DNA from: Isoetes taiwanensis
Lineage: Eukaryota > Streptophyta > Lycopodiopsida > Isoetales > Isoetaceae
Length of the DNA stretch: 64,000 nt
Assembly (NCBI GenBank): GCA_021234155.1
Contig: JAJEKV010000232.1
Coordinates: forward strand, 310,001 to 374,000
Reading direction: 5' to 3'
Within the stretch, counting starts at the first letter, position 1. The number at the start of each line of letters is the position of its first letter. This document shows, piece after piece, positions 11,550 through 22,796 of the stretch. A program made the position numbers and the translations under genes. The notes under the pieces were generated by a model. The model was not told where the DNA came from, ran no database searches, and saw nothing but the letters and a program-made list of their open reading frames with translations.

Positions 11550-11990
11550 TAGAATGGGGCCCGCAATGCTACTTGCATACCCATTTGCCTATGAAAAAAC
11601 GTAGACATCACCTCAATTCGCACAGGTGCACACCGTCTCCAAGTTGAGACATGCAGATGGATTGGGAGCCATGCCAAGAAAGGTTTTGTCAGTGCTGCTA
11701 AGAAGGAGCCGTTGAAGATGAATGTCACACTCTTTAGAGTTATCCGATGTATAATCAAATCTAAGGCCACAACACTACCTGCATACCCATTTGCATATGA
11801 AAAAGCGCAGACTTATCGCCTTGATATGCACTTTTCGAATTGAGACATGCAAATGGATTGGGAAGCCACGCCAAGACAAGCTTTGTCAGTGCTGCTAAAG
11901 TGGGAGCCGTTGAAGATGAATGTTGCATGCAGAATTGTCCAGCGTATGATCAAGAGTTGATCAGGCTTGACCAGCCGCTATATGTGATAT
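11550..11990 (+). repeat. Tandemly duplicated LINE ORF2 C-terminal segment
   Basis: Two diverged copies, about 11565-11760 and 11775-11960, share the same order: ACCTGCATACCCATTTGC, then a segment encoding ...ETC.WIGSHAK.(S/G)FVSAAK, then a block around GAGCCGTTGAAGATGAATG. The second reads GAVEDE...NCPAYDQE, the zinc-finger-like tail found at the end of some LINE ORF2 proteins. A third relative is at 35.85-36.11 kb. Confidence 0.65.
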
Positions 11991-12377
11991 TGAGTACGGT
12001 TTTAATACAGTTGCTGGAATCATACCTTTAGGTGGTCATGGATATGCGGGCTCAGCTATGCCCTCGTACACCATCTTAACATGTATGTTTTTCATAATGT
12101 ATATTTGTATATTTTTCCTTTATTGAACCCAATAGGCCGACTGGTCTCCTAGACAATAAAGATCAATCAATTTAGTTCGATTCTATCACATCTGTCTATT
12201 TCACCTCTGCCATGTCCAACTTGAAGGGTCAATGCCTAAAATCCAATCTTGTCTTGTCTGCCTACATAGCTATATAGCTCTATCTCGTCTGCCTATACAT
12301 CTACCATGTCCGACTTGAAGGGCCAATGTCATAAGTCTAAAATCCAATCTTTGTAGATTAAAGAAATCAGAGCTACA

Positions 12378-12408
12378 AGGCAAGGCAAGGCAAGGCAAGG
12401 CAAGGCAA
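12378..12408. repeat. (AAGGC)n microsatellite
   Basis: About six consecutive AAGGC units. Confidence 0.9.
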
Positions 12409-12439
12409 AGCAAATAAGAGAACTGGGCAAAAGGGTATT

Positions 12440-12966
12440 TTTGATAAAAGGTATTTGGGAGGCATTAAAGTAAATAGGCTAAAATACAGCGGTATTCCAT
12501 TCATCAAAGGCATTTTAGAAAAATAATCAAATTAGCAGGGGCATTTTGCTAAAAAATTCTAACTCCAAGGGCATTTAGGTAAAAAATCCGATTGGTCTCC
12601 GTGGACGATAAAAATATCTTCCTTCCTTCCTTCCTTCCTTCCTTCCTTCCTTGAAATTGATCCTTCCAAATAATATTGCTTAAAAATATGTATATATAAC
12701 AATGCTTGGTCCTCTTATTTAACTTTAAGAGGTCTCTCACGAGTTAGATAGGCATACTGCCATGCAAATCATTATCCTTATAATCTTGAAATTTCTAATG
12801 TGACAGGCTGAAACATCTCCAGGGTTTTATTCTCTTGCAATAGACGCATGTGACATTCTTTGGCAGCAAGAATTCCAATGGCAAATGCACCATGCACAAT
12901 CCCTGGAAAAGCAGCACTTGTAGCTTCTCCTGCAAAGAAAGATTATGGATAGGGGCTCTCATTTTC
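12440..12966 (-). pseudogene. Partial tandem copy of the polyamine oxidase 3' end
   Basis: A diverged direct copy of 13243-13726, covering the end of the last polyamine oxidase exon plus its downstream flank. The coding part (12778-12966) has lost one base in the stretch encoding NLFFAGE, which shifts the frame, and has a 30-base in-frame deletion that removes ten residues before the C-terminus. It still ends in the codons for S-R-L and a stop. There is no splice acceptor or upstream exon, so it cannot make an oxidase by itself. Confidence 0.85.
12619..12652. repeat. (TTCC)n microsatellite
   Basis: Eight and a half TTCC units. It is present only in the first of the two tandem copies of the polyamine oxidase 3' region, so it expanded after the duplication. 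Confidence 0.9.
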
Positions 12967-12989
12967 AGATATAGTAAATTGTAAAGTAC

Positions 12990-13192
12990 CATTAGGCTGC
13001 ATTCAACCTTATCCGCGAATGCCACATTGACACGTGTATATTTTTCTTTTTGTGGATTTCACCTCACGTGGTTGCTGGTTTCCGCCTTTCACTCAAAATT
13101 CTGAAATTTGTTCGCCCGCTGCTCGACATTCTGCGCAAACAGGATCTCTTCCGTCCAAGTGGCAGCAATCTACGGCTGAATGCAGCCTAATG
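12990..13192. mobile_element. MITE-like element with terminal inverted repeats
   Basis: CATTAGGCTGCATTCAACC at 12990-13008 is matched as an inverted repeat by GGCTGAATGCAGCCTAATG at 13174-13192 (18 of 19 positions). The about 200-bp interior has no coding. If the flanking TA on each side is the duplicated target, this would be a Tc1/mariner-type (TA) miniature element; the TSD is short, so the superfamily is uncertain. It sits in the gap between the two tandem polyamine oxidase copies. Confidence 0.65.
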
Positions 13193-13502
13193 AAACTTCA
13201 AGGAAACTTCATATCAATGGAATGGCCTGATTCCACCTCAGTCAAAGGTATTTGTAAAGTAAATAAAATAAAATACAGGGGCATTTCGTTCATCACAGGC
13301 ATTTAGGGAAATAATCAAAATACCAGGGGCATTTTGATAAAATATTCTAACTCCAAGGGCATTAGGTAATTTTCCCTTGAAATTGATCCTTCCAAATAAT
13401 ATTGCTTAAAAATATGTATATATCACAATGCTTGGTCCTCTTTTAACTTTTAACTGGTCTCTCACGAGTTAGATAGGCATACTGCCATGCAAATCATTAG
13501 CC

Positions 13503-15789
13503 TTATAATCTTGAAATTTCTAATGTGATCAGTTCTTCCGATATTTCTTCCCCCATGACAGGCTGAAACATCTCCAGGGTTTTATTCTCTTGCAATAGAC
13601 GCATGTGACATTCTTTGGCAGCAAGAATTCCAGTGGCAAATGCACCATGCACAGTCCCTGGAAAAGCAGCACTTGTAGCTTCTCCTGCAAAGAAGAGATT
13701 ATGGATAGGGGCTCTCATTTTCTCATATAAGTTGTGTGACTTGCCAACTGTATCGTGACTGTAACAGCCTAAGGAGTCTATGTCTGTGCCCCAGTGTGTT
13801 ACATAAAACTTTACCTGCAAAAAAATGTCACATGCTTAGCAAAATGTTGAGGAAGAAAATATCAGCATCAAGAACTCACTGGCGCAGTAGCCTTGGGCAG
13901 AATCAACTTGAGTTGCTCAAATGCATATTCCATTGCTTCCTCATCAGATAGTTTTTCAATATCATTAGCTAGGCTTCCTGATGGCATATAGACAAGAACA
14001 TGATTACCAGCGACCTGGTGCAAGTTCAGGAAGTAACTGCAACCATATGATGTCGATGCTACGACCCCTAGAAATTCAACATTAGGCCAAAATACATTTT
14101 CAAATTGCAAGATGATCTTGTTTTCATTGCCCATTCCTAAGCCAGAAATGGCCTCAGTTTTCCAAACTGGTAATTCAGGCTCAAACTTAATAATGTTTGC
14201 CTTAAGCACACCAAGTGGAACAGTCACTATGAGGGCATCTGCATGAAAGATTCGATCATTTGCAACAACTTGTACACCATTACAGTGCCAATCAACCTTC
14301 GTTACTCTGTTAAAATAGGTCAAATTAGTAGATGCTCAATCTTGATAAGAACTGCAACCGCATCAATATTTACCTATGCTTCAGAAGAATGTTCAAGCCC
14401 TCTGCCAAAGAAGAGATAACTGGTGCATATCCCTTGACCATCAACCCATGACCTCCTGCTAATGATTGCTCCTGCACCGAGAATACTAGTAGGTACAGAA
14501 GAGGTTCCTGGGCTCCAGAAAACATAATGCATATAGTAGGTTACCATACCTCATCCCAATTCTGTATTGATATCTTTTGAGCATCAGCTGCAAACCATCC
14601 TTCCATCCGACATAAATACCACTGTAAGACCTTGTTTGCCAAACCATCTTGCCTGTAAAACCGTTGATTTATATCATGAATCATGTATGATAAATTGAAT
14701 CATGAATTTATATCATGAGACATGTACTCTGATAAATTTAAATCATGAATAATAATGTGGGCATACTTTAAGTCTGGCCGCCGCTGTTGAATAACAGAAA
14801 ACGCATCTGCAACAGACATGTCACCTTGTATCTCCTGACGTAACTTATTTGCCTGTTGAAGAAAGCATAAGAACATGAAAGATGCTTGGCCGATTATGCT
14901 AAAAATAAGCCTACCTCTTCAAGCAAGCACTCGAAGACTTCTCCAACTTCACTAACCAACTTGGACGAAATCTGGCAGCCATCCATGTCAAACAGAGCAT
15001 AACTGCATAAAGATATAGAAATTAATTGCCTCCTGGATAATTAATGTTTGCGTGATGAGACCAAGACGCATAATATTGACTGATTTATAGGCATTTCATA
15101 ATATCAATATGAGTGGGCTCTATATACATCAGAAGTATTCTCCTTTACACAGATCCTAGGCATCCCCTGAACTAAACAAGAACGAAACTTCAAAATGATC
15201 TTGCAATGAAAACAATATTGATTTTCCAGCCAGCACGGCAATACCACTACCTAGTCAAAGGTCCCCAAAAAAAAGAAGAAATTATTACCTCTCTAGGTCG
15301 TGATCATATAATATAGAATTTTCTTCACTTGTCCGATATAGCGGCAAGCCAAGTTGTCCAATTAATGAGGCCAAAGGATTGTCTAAAGATGCTCCATGTA
15401 GCCTGCATATGCAATGGTTCAGAAACACTGATATTGAAGAAATAACATGACTGGAAAGGAAAGAAGCCACCACCATGCTGCTCCTATATCAACAGGAGAA
15501 TCAAAGGAGTAATCTGTATGTGTGCGTCCACCGATTCTTTCCCGAGATTCTAACACTGTGACCTACATATATGTTATAGGACAATAATTTAACCATTATT
15601 AGATCTGATATATCTATCAGTATCTTACAACTGACAAACTTGAATTTACATTGCATCCCTAAATAACAAAGGACCCACCTTGTAACCAGCTTTTTGAAGT
15701 GCTCGAGCTGCTGCTAGTCCTGCTATTCCAGCACCAACAACTATCACCGAAGGAATGTGTGAAATGATAATAGAATCTGTAACCGGCAT
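13503..15789 (-). CDS. PAO: Peroxisomal polyamine oxidase (FAD-dependent), nine exons
   Basis: Oxidises spermine/spermidine, probably back-conversion to spermidine/putrescine, in peroxisomes. Exons (minus strand, 5' to 3'): 15789-15679, 15562-15474, 15402-15289, 15002-14915, 14852-14767, 14652-14550, 14471-14374, 14306-13880, 13814-13503. All introns are GT-AG, phases agree, and the sum is 1428 nt (475 residues), close to the 490 of Arabidopsis PAO2. Key features: dinucleotide-binding motif [15 protein letters not shown] near the N-terminus; [53 protein letters not shown]; the C-terminal FAD segment [20 protein letters not shown]; and the terminal tripeptide SRL, a type-1 peroxisome signal. 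Family features match the plant PAO2/3/4 group. The start at 15789 is the nearest in-frame ATG before the FAD motif; an upstream exon spliced to 15776 is an alternative. No inactivating change seen. Confidence 0.92.
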
Positions 15790-17156
15790 AAGACATAGTG
15801 TTATACTAGGAATATCTAAGATCCAGCACATGACAACATATTAAAGAAGATCAATTAATGCAAAAAGAACTTTCACATTTACGCCCCTTAAGAGCAGTGT
15901 ATAGTAGCAACAGTAGATTAGCGTACATGCTATCTTACATCTAAAAGTTCATTGGAACAAAAATTTTCACAAATTCTGATGACTGAGCTAACTAAAAAGA
16001 AAAAACACGAAAAAGGGCGAAGCAGAAATACACTAACCGTAATGCAAAAAGGGAGCCATGCTCTTCTGGAAGAGAATTTCGCTTGCAAAAATGTATACAC
16101 AAGCCTGCACCACTTGCACGGATGTCTATTCTGGTTTAAGAGACAATCTCAATCTCCAAACCACGTATTGGCCCAAAATTCATTAACAAGAGCAAGTATT
16201 TACAAGGAAAAACCAGGAACAAGAACATGAATTGGGCACAACAAAGAAGGGCAGCAAGGAGGCTGCCGAAACCAAACATGCAAAGGTTGTTCAGGTTACT
16301 CATCAGTTGGCAAGGCTTCAGAAGATAGAATAGAAGGGCTAAAAAAAAGGCAGACTATGAGCGCCGCATTGGAAGTGGAGAAGAATTGAGGATTGTGCCT
16401 TCCCTTTTAACGAGCAAAAAGGTCTGTAACGGCGCAGTTAGTACCGTCGGTCACACGCGCCGTTTAACCTACGGCACAGGATCTTCGTTTTGGTGGCTGG
16501 TCGGTATGATTTTGATTCGCCACGTCATTTGTCCACGTATAACCGACAAAGGTCCAATGTTTTCCACCAAAAAGGTCACCATAATTAATTATGGAAACCT
16601 ATGTTTTCTTAATTCAAATAAAATAATAATAAAATATTCTTAGTTGTGGAAGCACCTGTATAATACAAAAGGATCTAACCAAACATGAATTAAACATTTG
16701 AAAATTTTGTCCACCTTAGCATAATTGCTTGTCGTTATTTATCCATCAAAAAAAATGTCGTTTTGTTGTCCCTGTTGGAGGATTTTCTCAAGTTTTGGTC
16801 ATTGCTAGGTGTCGAAGATGTCCTTCACAAATTTTAATGGGATACATAGCTTGTGCAACAACTATACGGGAATGAGCCGAGAATTAATTACGTCATGCGC
16901 AAAGAGGCATGTACACACCATTTTGTCTTCTAACTCATTTCTTAAACGAATTGCAAAATATCTTCTCATGTAAAATGACACATGTTACACATGGGATATC
17001 TTAATCCAATTGATTTGGTTATTTATCCTTCAAGAACAAAGTGTCAAGGCATTATTGATTGTCCCAACGTTGTTTTTTAGGGTTGCCTCTAAAGGGCAAA
17101 CTCTCGCTTATATGGGTATGGTGAATATGCCAACAATATTCTGGTATATACCCAGA
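15790..17156. other. Intergenic, upstream of polyamine oxidase
   Basis: This should hold the promoter and 5' UTR of the - strand oxidase gene. I find no convincing TATA box or further exon, and no other gene. Confidence 0.4.
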
Positions 17157-17161
17157 ATATA
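17157..17161. repeat. Target site duplication, left copy (ATATA)
   Basis: ATATA directly abuts the LTR end; the identical pentamer follows the other LTR at 30155-30159. Confidence 0.85.
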
Positions 17162-18753
17162 TGTGACGCTCCCTGAATATATACGACGCCGGTCGTATAC
17201 ATACGGGGACTTTCCCCTCCCATGGCAACCAACGTGCCATGAGCAGGGCCCTCCGTCTATTCCGGGCCATCTATGAAATGAGGCCCGAAAGAAGGACACG
17301 AAGGGGTCATTCGGCCCACGCCTTCAATGGGGCTCCTACGTCGCGGAAGCATGAATACAAGGTTAGCATACAACATAAATCACATATAAATAACCACCAC
17401 GAAGGGTGGCACATCCATCCAAGTACCAACGGCAAGAATATGCATCTAAACTAAGAAAACACCCAAAACCCAGGTTCTACCCCGGCTCAAACTCTAGTGG
17501 GGAGCAACCGACTACCGGGTCTCGTGGAGATCGGGCAGACCAGAATCTTGGCATGGCGTTAGGCGGCATAAAACATCGGCTAGGGTTGTCCACTCCATCC
17601 GCCCCTCCCCGTGCACACTTTGGATAGATGGGTCGATTCACGCTTATGGCTTCGCTATAGCCTTGGGAGACGCAGACTCAAGGTATCACCCCTTTGAGCC
17701 TACTCCGGGATCATGACACCTGGTCCCGATGAGGCAGGTGGGGAGGTGTCCCCTTCCGGGATCACCGGTGGTTCCGTGGGTGAGCTAGAGAATACGTGTC
17801 GCATCACCCCCCCCTCAGATCCGCATCGTGCAGGCTTACTCACCCTAAATCTACTCAAAGTGCGGGGAGCCCCATACGGGTCACACCACTACACCCGAGG
17901 GAGTGTCAGGACCCATACAGGGCCCTCACGTGACTGGCCATCGGGCCTAGCCCATGTAGGAGTCTCGGGAGCCTTTTATGCTCGGCAAGACCCCACCCCT
18001 ACTTCACCTTGTGTCCCTTGTGCGGGTGCTAAGCCGCACCATAGCATCTATGACCGGTGGGCTCTTGTGCCTGGTAGAAACTAGTAGGGTGTTAACGGAA
18101 GTACTAGGATCATTCTATACCCAAGCTCGAGAGGCCTCTACCCCCTTGTAATCCCTGTTTCATGGAACTACTAATCTAACTCATAGAGACATCGACCATC
18201 CCATATGAGCATCATTCATAATTGAAAAGTATTCCTAATTACCAAAGAAGGGTTAATCTCAACCAAAGCTAGCCAGAGAAAAAGAATACTAGAGTATTAT
18301 TCTACAATTTGCAAGTTAAACTACCACTAACCGTGAGTTTCAATTTGGACCCGTTGTCAAGGGTGCTTCCATAGTGCCGCATCTTGGGGTAGCGGCGTGC
18401 AGAGGGTGTCTTGGCGATTGGGAAATGTTAAAGAATCGTGCTCTCGGCTTTAGCTGCTCCTTGGTGTCGGGCTGGGTCGAAATTGAGGTTAAGATGGGGG
18501 GTGGCGCCTTTGGTGGCTCAAATTTAGAAACCCTCATGTCGGGCCATCGAGGTTATGCCAAATGGCGCCTTCCCACCATTAGGTGACTTAATAGCAAGTA
18601 TTTAGATAATTATCCTTTATAGTTAATTTAACATAGCTAATTAAATCCCTTGTGGCCAACCCCCTAGGTTATCATACCCTGTGTGCGTGCGATCCATACC
18701 GAAAAGTGTCAATGTATTTATCATTAACCGTGATAAATACTTGGAACGTCACA
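17162..18753 (-). repeat. 3' LTR of chromovirus C
   Basis: 1592 bp. In element sense it starts TGTGACGTTCC and ends GCGTCACA, a 7-bp inverted terminus. It is collinear with 28557-30154. AT-rich parts are nearly identical between the two LTRs, while the GC-rich middle shows clustered small differences. Confidence 0.93.
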
Positions 18754-18766
18754 TTCTCCCCTCCTT
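18754..18766 (-). other. Polypurine tract of chromovirus C
   Basis: On the - strand AAGGAGGGGAGAA lies directly before the 3' LTR start TGTGACG, the expected plus-strand primer position. Confidence 0.85.
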
Positions 18767-19334
18767 AGAATTAATGTTGTCCTCAGCATTGGGGTTAGTT
18801 AGGAAAGTAGAAAGAAATACATTACGAAGGAAGGTAATTCCTTATTTTTGCTATATTCAAACTTTAGAGTTTGCAAAACAGTTCAAGCACCGTGGTGCAT
18901 TCGACATGATTATCATAATCAAAAAGTTTAAGAACAGAAGTCCAATACTAACATCAGTGGACACACAAACAAAACATGTAGACAAAATAAAACTGAAGAG
19001 GTCGGGTCATCAGTAACCCTTTAGCATGGGCAGGGCACGCACTGCTTACTGGCCTGCACATGTCAGTATATCAGTATGTATGATGAAATTGTGGTTGAAG
19101 GGACCACCCCCTTATAATAATTAAAAGAAAAATACTATCCAGCAGGGAACCTATGGTTTGCAGTTCCTTGCAGCATAGGGATTGGTCAAGTTCCCATTGT
19201 AGCCGAAAGGAAGGCGGGCTATCAACTATATGCTCTGCAACAAGTCGTGGTCAGGTCACTATTGACGGTATACCACGTCCTAGAGAACACAAAGTGATCT
19301 CATCATCGGTAACCTGTTATTATTTACGATGCAT
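18767..19334 (-). other. Non-coding 3' region of chromovirus C
   Basis: Between the pol stop and the polypurine tract; no coding feature recognised. Confidence 0.5.
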
Positions 19335-20300
19335 CTACCCCTCTAAGGCGCTACCCCTGGCAATCAAGCTTCTAAGCTTACCGCCGACTGCGGGGTTGAT
19401 AGCATCGTTGATGGTGCGGCCTTGAGATTCGCGCATGAAATCCGGATAATGCTTGTCAAGGTCTATCTTCATCACCCACGTAGCATCCTCAACTGGTAAG
19501 TGTTTCCACTTAACCAAGTATTGCAACATTTGAGTCCTTCTAGTTTGTTTGTAAGCTCGGTCAAGAAGAGCTTCAGGCACTATTTCGAGTTGCTCTTCTG
19601 TCATTTCTAGGAGGGTTGGGGTATCCAAAACCTCCTCTGGATCAGGGGTGTGTTGCTTCAGAAGACTCACGTGAAAGACCTTGTGGATCTTCAAGCGGGG
19701 CGACAATTCTAAGCGATATGCCTGCTCTCCAATGCGCTCAATAATCTTGAATGGTCCAGCCCATCTGGGGGCCAACTTTTTGCAGTTGCCAATCTTAAGC
19801 TTGGCTTGCTTTACTTTAATCTTAAGCCAAACTGATTCGCCCACCTGAAAAACGCGTGGGGTTCTGTGCTTATCGGCTACACTCTTCTGACGACTGCGTG
19901 CAGCTAATAAGTAGCCACGAACTTCTTCGACCAGAGCTTGCATCTCCAGGAGGAGTTTTTGAGAAACCTCCACCTTAGAAACGGGGTTATGCCAAGTGTT
20001 TGGAGTAAGACATTGGTAGCCATAGTTTATCATAAAGGGAGACATCCTGGAAGACTCCTGTTTCATGCTGTTATAGGCAAACTCGACCAGATAAATATAG
20101 TCAGCCCATTGTGATTGCTTACTCCACACATAACTTCTTAGCATATCCTCTATAATGCGATTGGTACGTTCTGTCTGACCGTCTGTTTGAGGATGATATG
20201 ATGTACTCATAGCAAGCTTGGTCTGAATGGTGGCAAAGAAATCTTTCCAGAATGCACTTACAAATTTGGGATCCCTATCGGACACAATCACTCGTGGCAT
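19335..20300 (-). CDS. Chromovirus C integrase core and chromodomain
   Basis: A 321-codon open frame. It holds the second catalytic Asp (VSDRDPKFVSAFWKDFF), HPQTDGQTERTNR with the catalytic Glu, and EFAYNS, all of the DDE integrase core; then the C-terminal IN segment (WAGPFKIIERIGEQAYRLEL, FHVSLLKQHTPDPEE); then a chromodomain (LQYLVKWKHLPVEDATWV). The chromodomain steers integration by binding modified histone H3 in known chromoviruses. It continues a polyprotein whose upstream part (20301-20640) is in another frame, so the start codon here is only nominal. Confidence 0.9.
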   Translation of the reverse strand: MPRVIVSDRDPKFVSAFWKDFFATIQTKLAMSTSYHPQTDGQTERTNRIIEDMLRSYVWSKQSQWADYIYLVEFAYNSMKQESSRMSPFMINYGYQCLTPNTWHNPVSKVEVSQKLLLEMQALVEEVRGYLLAARSRQKSVADKHRTPRVFQVGESVWLKIKVKQAKLKIGNCKKLAPRWAGPFKIIERIGEQAYRLELSPRLKIHKVFHVSLLKQHTPDPEEVLDTPTLLEMTEEQLEIVPEALLDRAYKQTRRTQMLQYLVKWKHLPVEDATWVMKIDLDKHYPDFMRESQGRTINDAINPAVGGKLRSLIARGSALEG

Positions 20301-20640
20301 TCCGTGTAATCCAAGATCTCCTTGGCAAATAGCAGCGGTAGCAAAGTATCAAAGGTGTGTATCCGGTGGTGCGACATGGCAAGAAATGAGCCATTTTTCG
20401 ACAATTTGTCGACCACAACCATTAAGGCATCATACCCCCGGAGAGTTCTTGGAAGGCCCACAATGAAATCCATGGTTATCACTTCCCATTTGGCGTTGGG
20501 TACATCTAGAGGTTGCAACTCACACGGGATTCTTAATCGTTCGACTTTAGTTTGTCGGGCATACCCGACTACTTGCCGGATGTCACCGCAATGTCCTTCT
20601 TCATAGAAGGCCAGAAATAGCTGGAGCGAATCTTAAAGTA
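20301..20640 (-). pseudogene. Chromovirus C integrase, N-terminal part
   Basis: Contains IRSSYFWPSMKKDI, typical of the H2C2 zinc region, then KWEVITMDFIVGLPRTLRGYD with the first catalytic Asp, and VVVDKLSKNGSFLAM. It is separated by a frameshift from the rest of the integrase at about 20295. Confidence 0.8.
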
Positions 20641-20794
20641 GGTTTTCATAAAACCTACGTGTCCAGCTATAGGGCTATTGTGTGTGTCATGAAGAATGAG
20701 CTTACGTACTCCTGAAGTTTCAGGTACACACAACGTATCCTTGTAATATAATAAGTTGCCCTCTTTCTTATACGCACGAAAGGCCTCGCGCTCC

Positions 20795-21300
20795 CTATCC
20801 GTCGGCGAGCTTCCTTAGCCAAACTATCCCAAATGCCATGGAACTCCGGATCTGCGGGCCAAAGTCCGCTTTATCTCGCTTCCCAAACTCACTGGTGAGT
20901 GTAGAAATGGCATTACAATGGGTTCGGGTCACCAAAGGATGGCGTGACAATGCGTCCGCAACCACATTGTGCTTGCCAGGCTTATACATAATCTCAAAAT
21001 CATATTCTTCCAGAAATTCCATCCATCTTCTCTGACGGAGGTTGAGATTCTATTTGGGTGGATAAATAAGGAGACTTTGATGATCCGGTATCCAACTGGA
21101 ATCTTCTACCAAGAAGGTAGTGTTCCATATCCGGTAGAGAGCACGACAACGCCAACAATTCCCGATCATGAGTAGGATATCGCTGCTCTGTTTCATTCAT
21201 TTTCTTTGAGTCATAGGCAATAATAACCCTCCCCGCATTAGGACCGGTGGCAATCTTGGCGGCATCCGCCGCCACCCGTTTATCCTGGTCGGGGATCGGG
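20795..21300 (-). pseudogene. Chromovirus C RNase H
   Basis: Fragments VIIAYDSKKMNETEQRYPTH plus DRELLALSCSLPDMEHYLLG, then [20 protein letters not shown] and ALSRHP, follow the Ty3/gypsy RNase H pattern with one or more frame changes near 21010-21050. Confidence 0.85.
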
Positions 21301-21535
21301 CAATGTGAGAACTGGTGGCGATGTTAGGGCATCCTAAGCTGCGGAAACTTTCCTAAACTTTTGTCTTCCAAAGGCTCCATCCAACTGTCACCGCCTCTTG
21401 CTTTGTGAGATTTGTAAGAGGGCACGCAATCTTCGCGAAAAATCCTTTACAAATTTTCGATAATATCCTGCTAATCCCAAGAAACTCCGGGACTTAGGAA
21501 ACATTCCCCTGGAATAGGCCATTCTCTTACGGCCT

Positions 21536-22299
21536 CTATCTTGCTGTGGGTCCGTAGCAATTCCCTCTGCCCGAAAATGATATGGCCCAAATAATCACCT
21601 TCGGAGTGGCAAACTTGCACTTAGAGAACTTAGCATAGAGCTGATGACGCCTTAGCTTTTGTAGGGCCAATCTAAGATGTTTCTCATGCTCCTCAAGGGT
21701 CTTACTATAGATGAGAATGTCGTCGAAGAAAATAACAACAAAATCATCCAAGTATTGCTCGGGAAGACATCATTCATTAGTCGCATGAACGTTCTAGCAG
21801 GGGCATTAGTTAATCCAAAAGGCATAATCAGTAAATTCATAATGCCCATACCTAGTGCTAAACGGCGGATTTATGGATGTCCTCCTCTTTGATCCTTATC
21901 CGATGGTATCCGAGCGTAGATCAATCTTTGAGAAATACTTAGCCCCTTGCAAGCGATCCATTAGGTCATCGCCCGAGGCAACGATAGCGATTCTTGATGG
22001 TATGCTTGTTGAGTTGCCGATAATCAATACACATCCCTCGCCGAGCCGCCTTTTTTCTTAACGAAGAGAGTAGGAGCGCCAAAAGGCGAAACGCTAGGTC
22101 GGATGAAACCTAGGTTTAGTAGCTCCTGAAGTTGCTTCTTAAGTTCTGCCAATTCTAGAGGACTCATGCGGTACGGGGCCTTGCTGGTAGGCTTGGTACC
22201 TGGCTCTAAGGCTATTTCACATTCCACCCCTCTAAAAGGAGGAAGCTTTTGAATCTCATCCGGGAAAAGGTCACCAAATTCCCTGGAGAAGATGAGCAA
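21536..22299 (-). pseudogene. Chromovirus C reverse transcriptase
   Basis: N-terminal part [37 protein letters not shown] and [13 protein letters not shown]; middle LLIMPFGLTNAP; catalytic region [12 protein letters not shown], in which the usual Tyr/Ile position before DD is Phe; then [16 protein letters not shown]. Several frameshifts, so inactive as read. Confidence 0.85.
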
Positions 22300-22796
22300 T
22301 CCCTATGGCAAGGTATCGACATTTGCTTCTCGCTTAGCATCTCGACTCTATGGAAGCAAAGCATAATGACGAAAGGAGCTTTTGCTTTGCTGGATAGCTT
22401 TTTAGCTAATTCCATACCAACAATGAGGATGGACATAGACCGCATGATAGGGTTGAATGGTTCACCTTTAACAGGCCTCGGTCGGGATCTTAGTGTTTGA
22501 AGTTGTAAGACCTGGGCCATCCTAGGGGAAGCAAAATTATGTGTACTTCCCGTATCCATAAGAATTACAAAAGGCTTGCTGTCTACTTGACCTATGGTGG
22601 AAATGACAAACAGTGACTTCGGCATTCTTAGGTTTCTATAGCTGCAAGGATATGAGACGACCGCGTGAATATACTCGGGGAGCCTCGTCTTCGGTAAAAA
22701 GGTCGACTCATCGTCCCAATCGAGGTCGGCCATGGCCAGGTAGGCGTCAAGCGTAACATAAGGACAATTGTGCATAAAGTGCCCGGCCGCATACAC
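22300..22796 (-). pseudogene. Chromovirus C aspartic protease and zinc-knuckle region
   Basis: ILMDTGSTHNF is the retropepsin active-site motif. Just upstream, AGHFMHNC is the second half of a CCHC zinc knuckle; the first half (ACYG) reads in another frame, so a frameshift cuts through the knuckle at about 22795. Confidence 0.85.

Noticed and set aside
12778-12966. Second polyamine oxidase gene
   Set aside because: Only part of the last exon is present, frameshifted, without an upstream exon or splice acceptor.
17239-18084. Several 70-120 codon frames inside the LTRs of element C
   Set aside because: They are not preserved between the two LTR copies and lie in non-coding repeat sequence.
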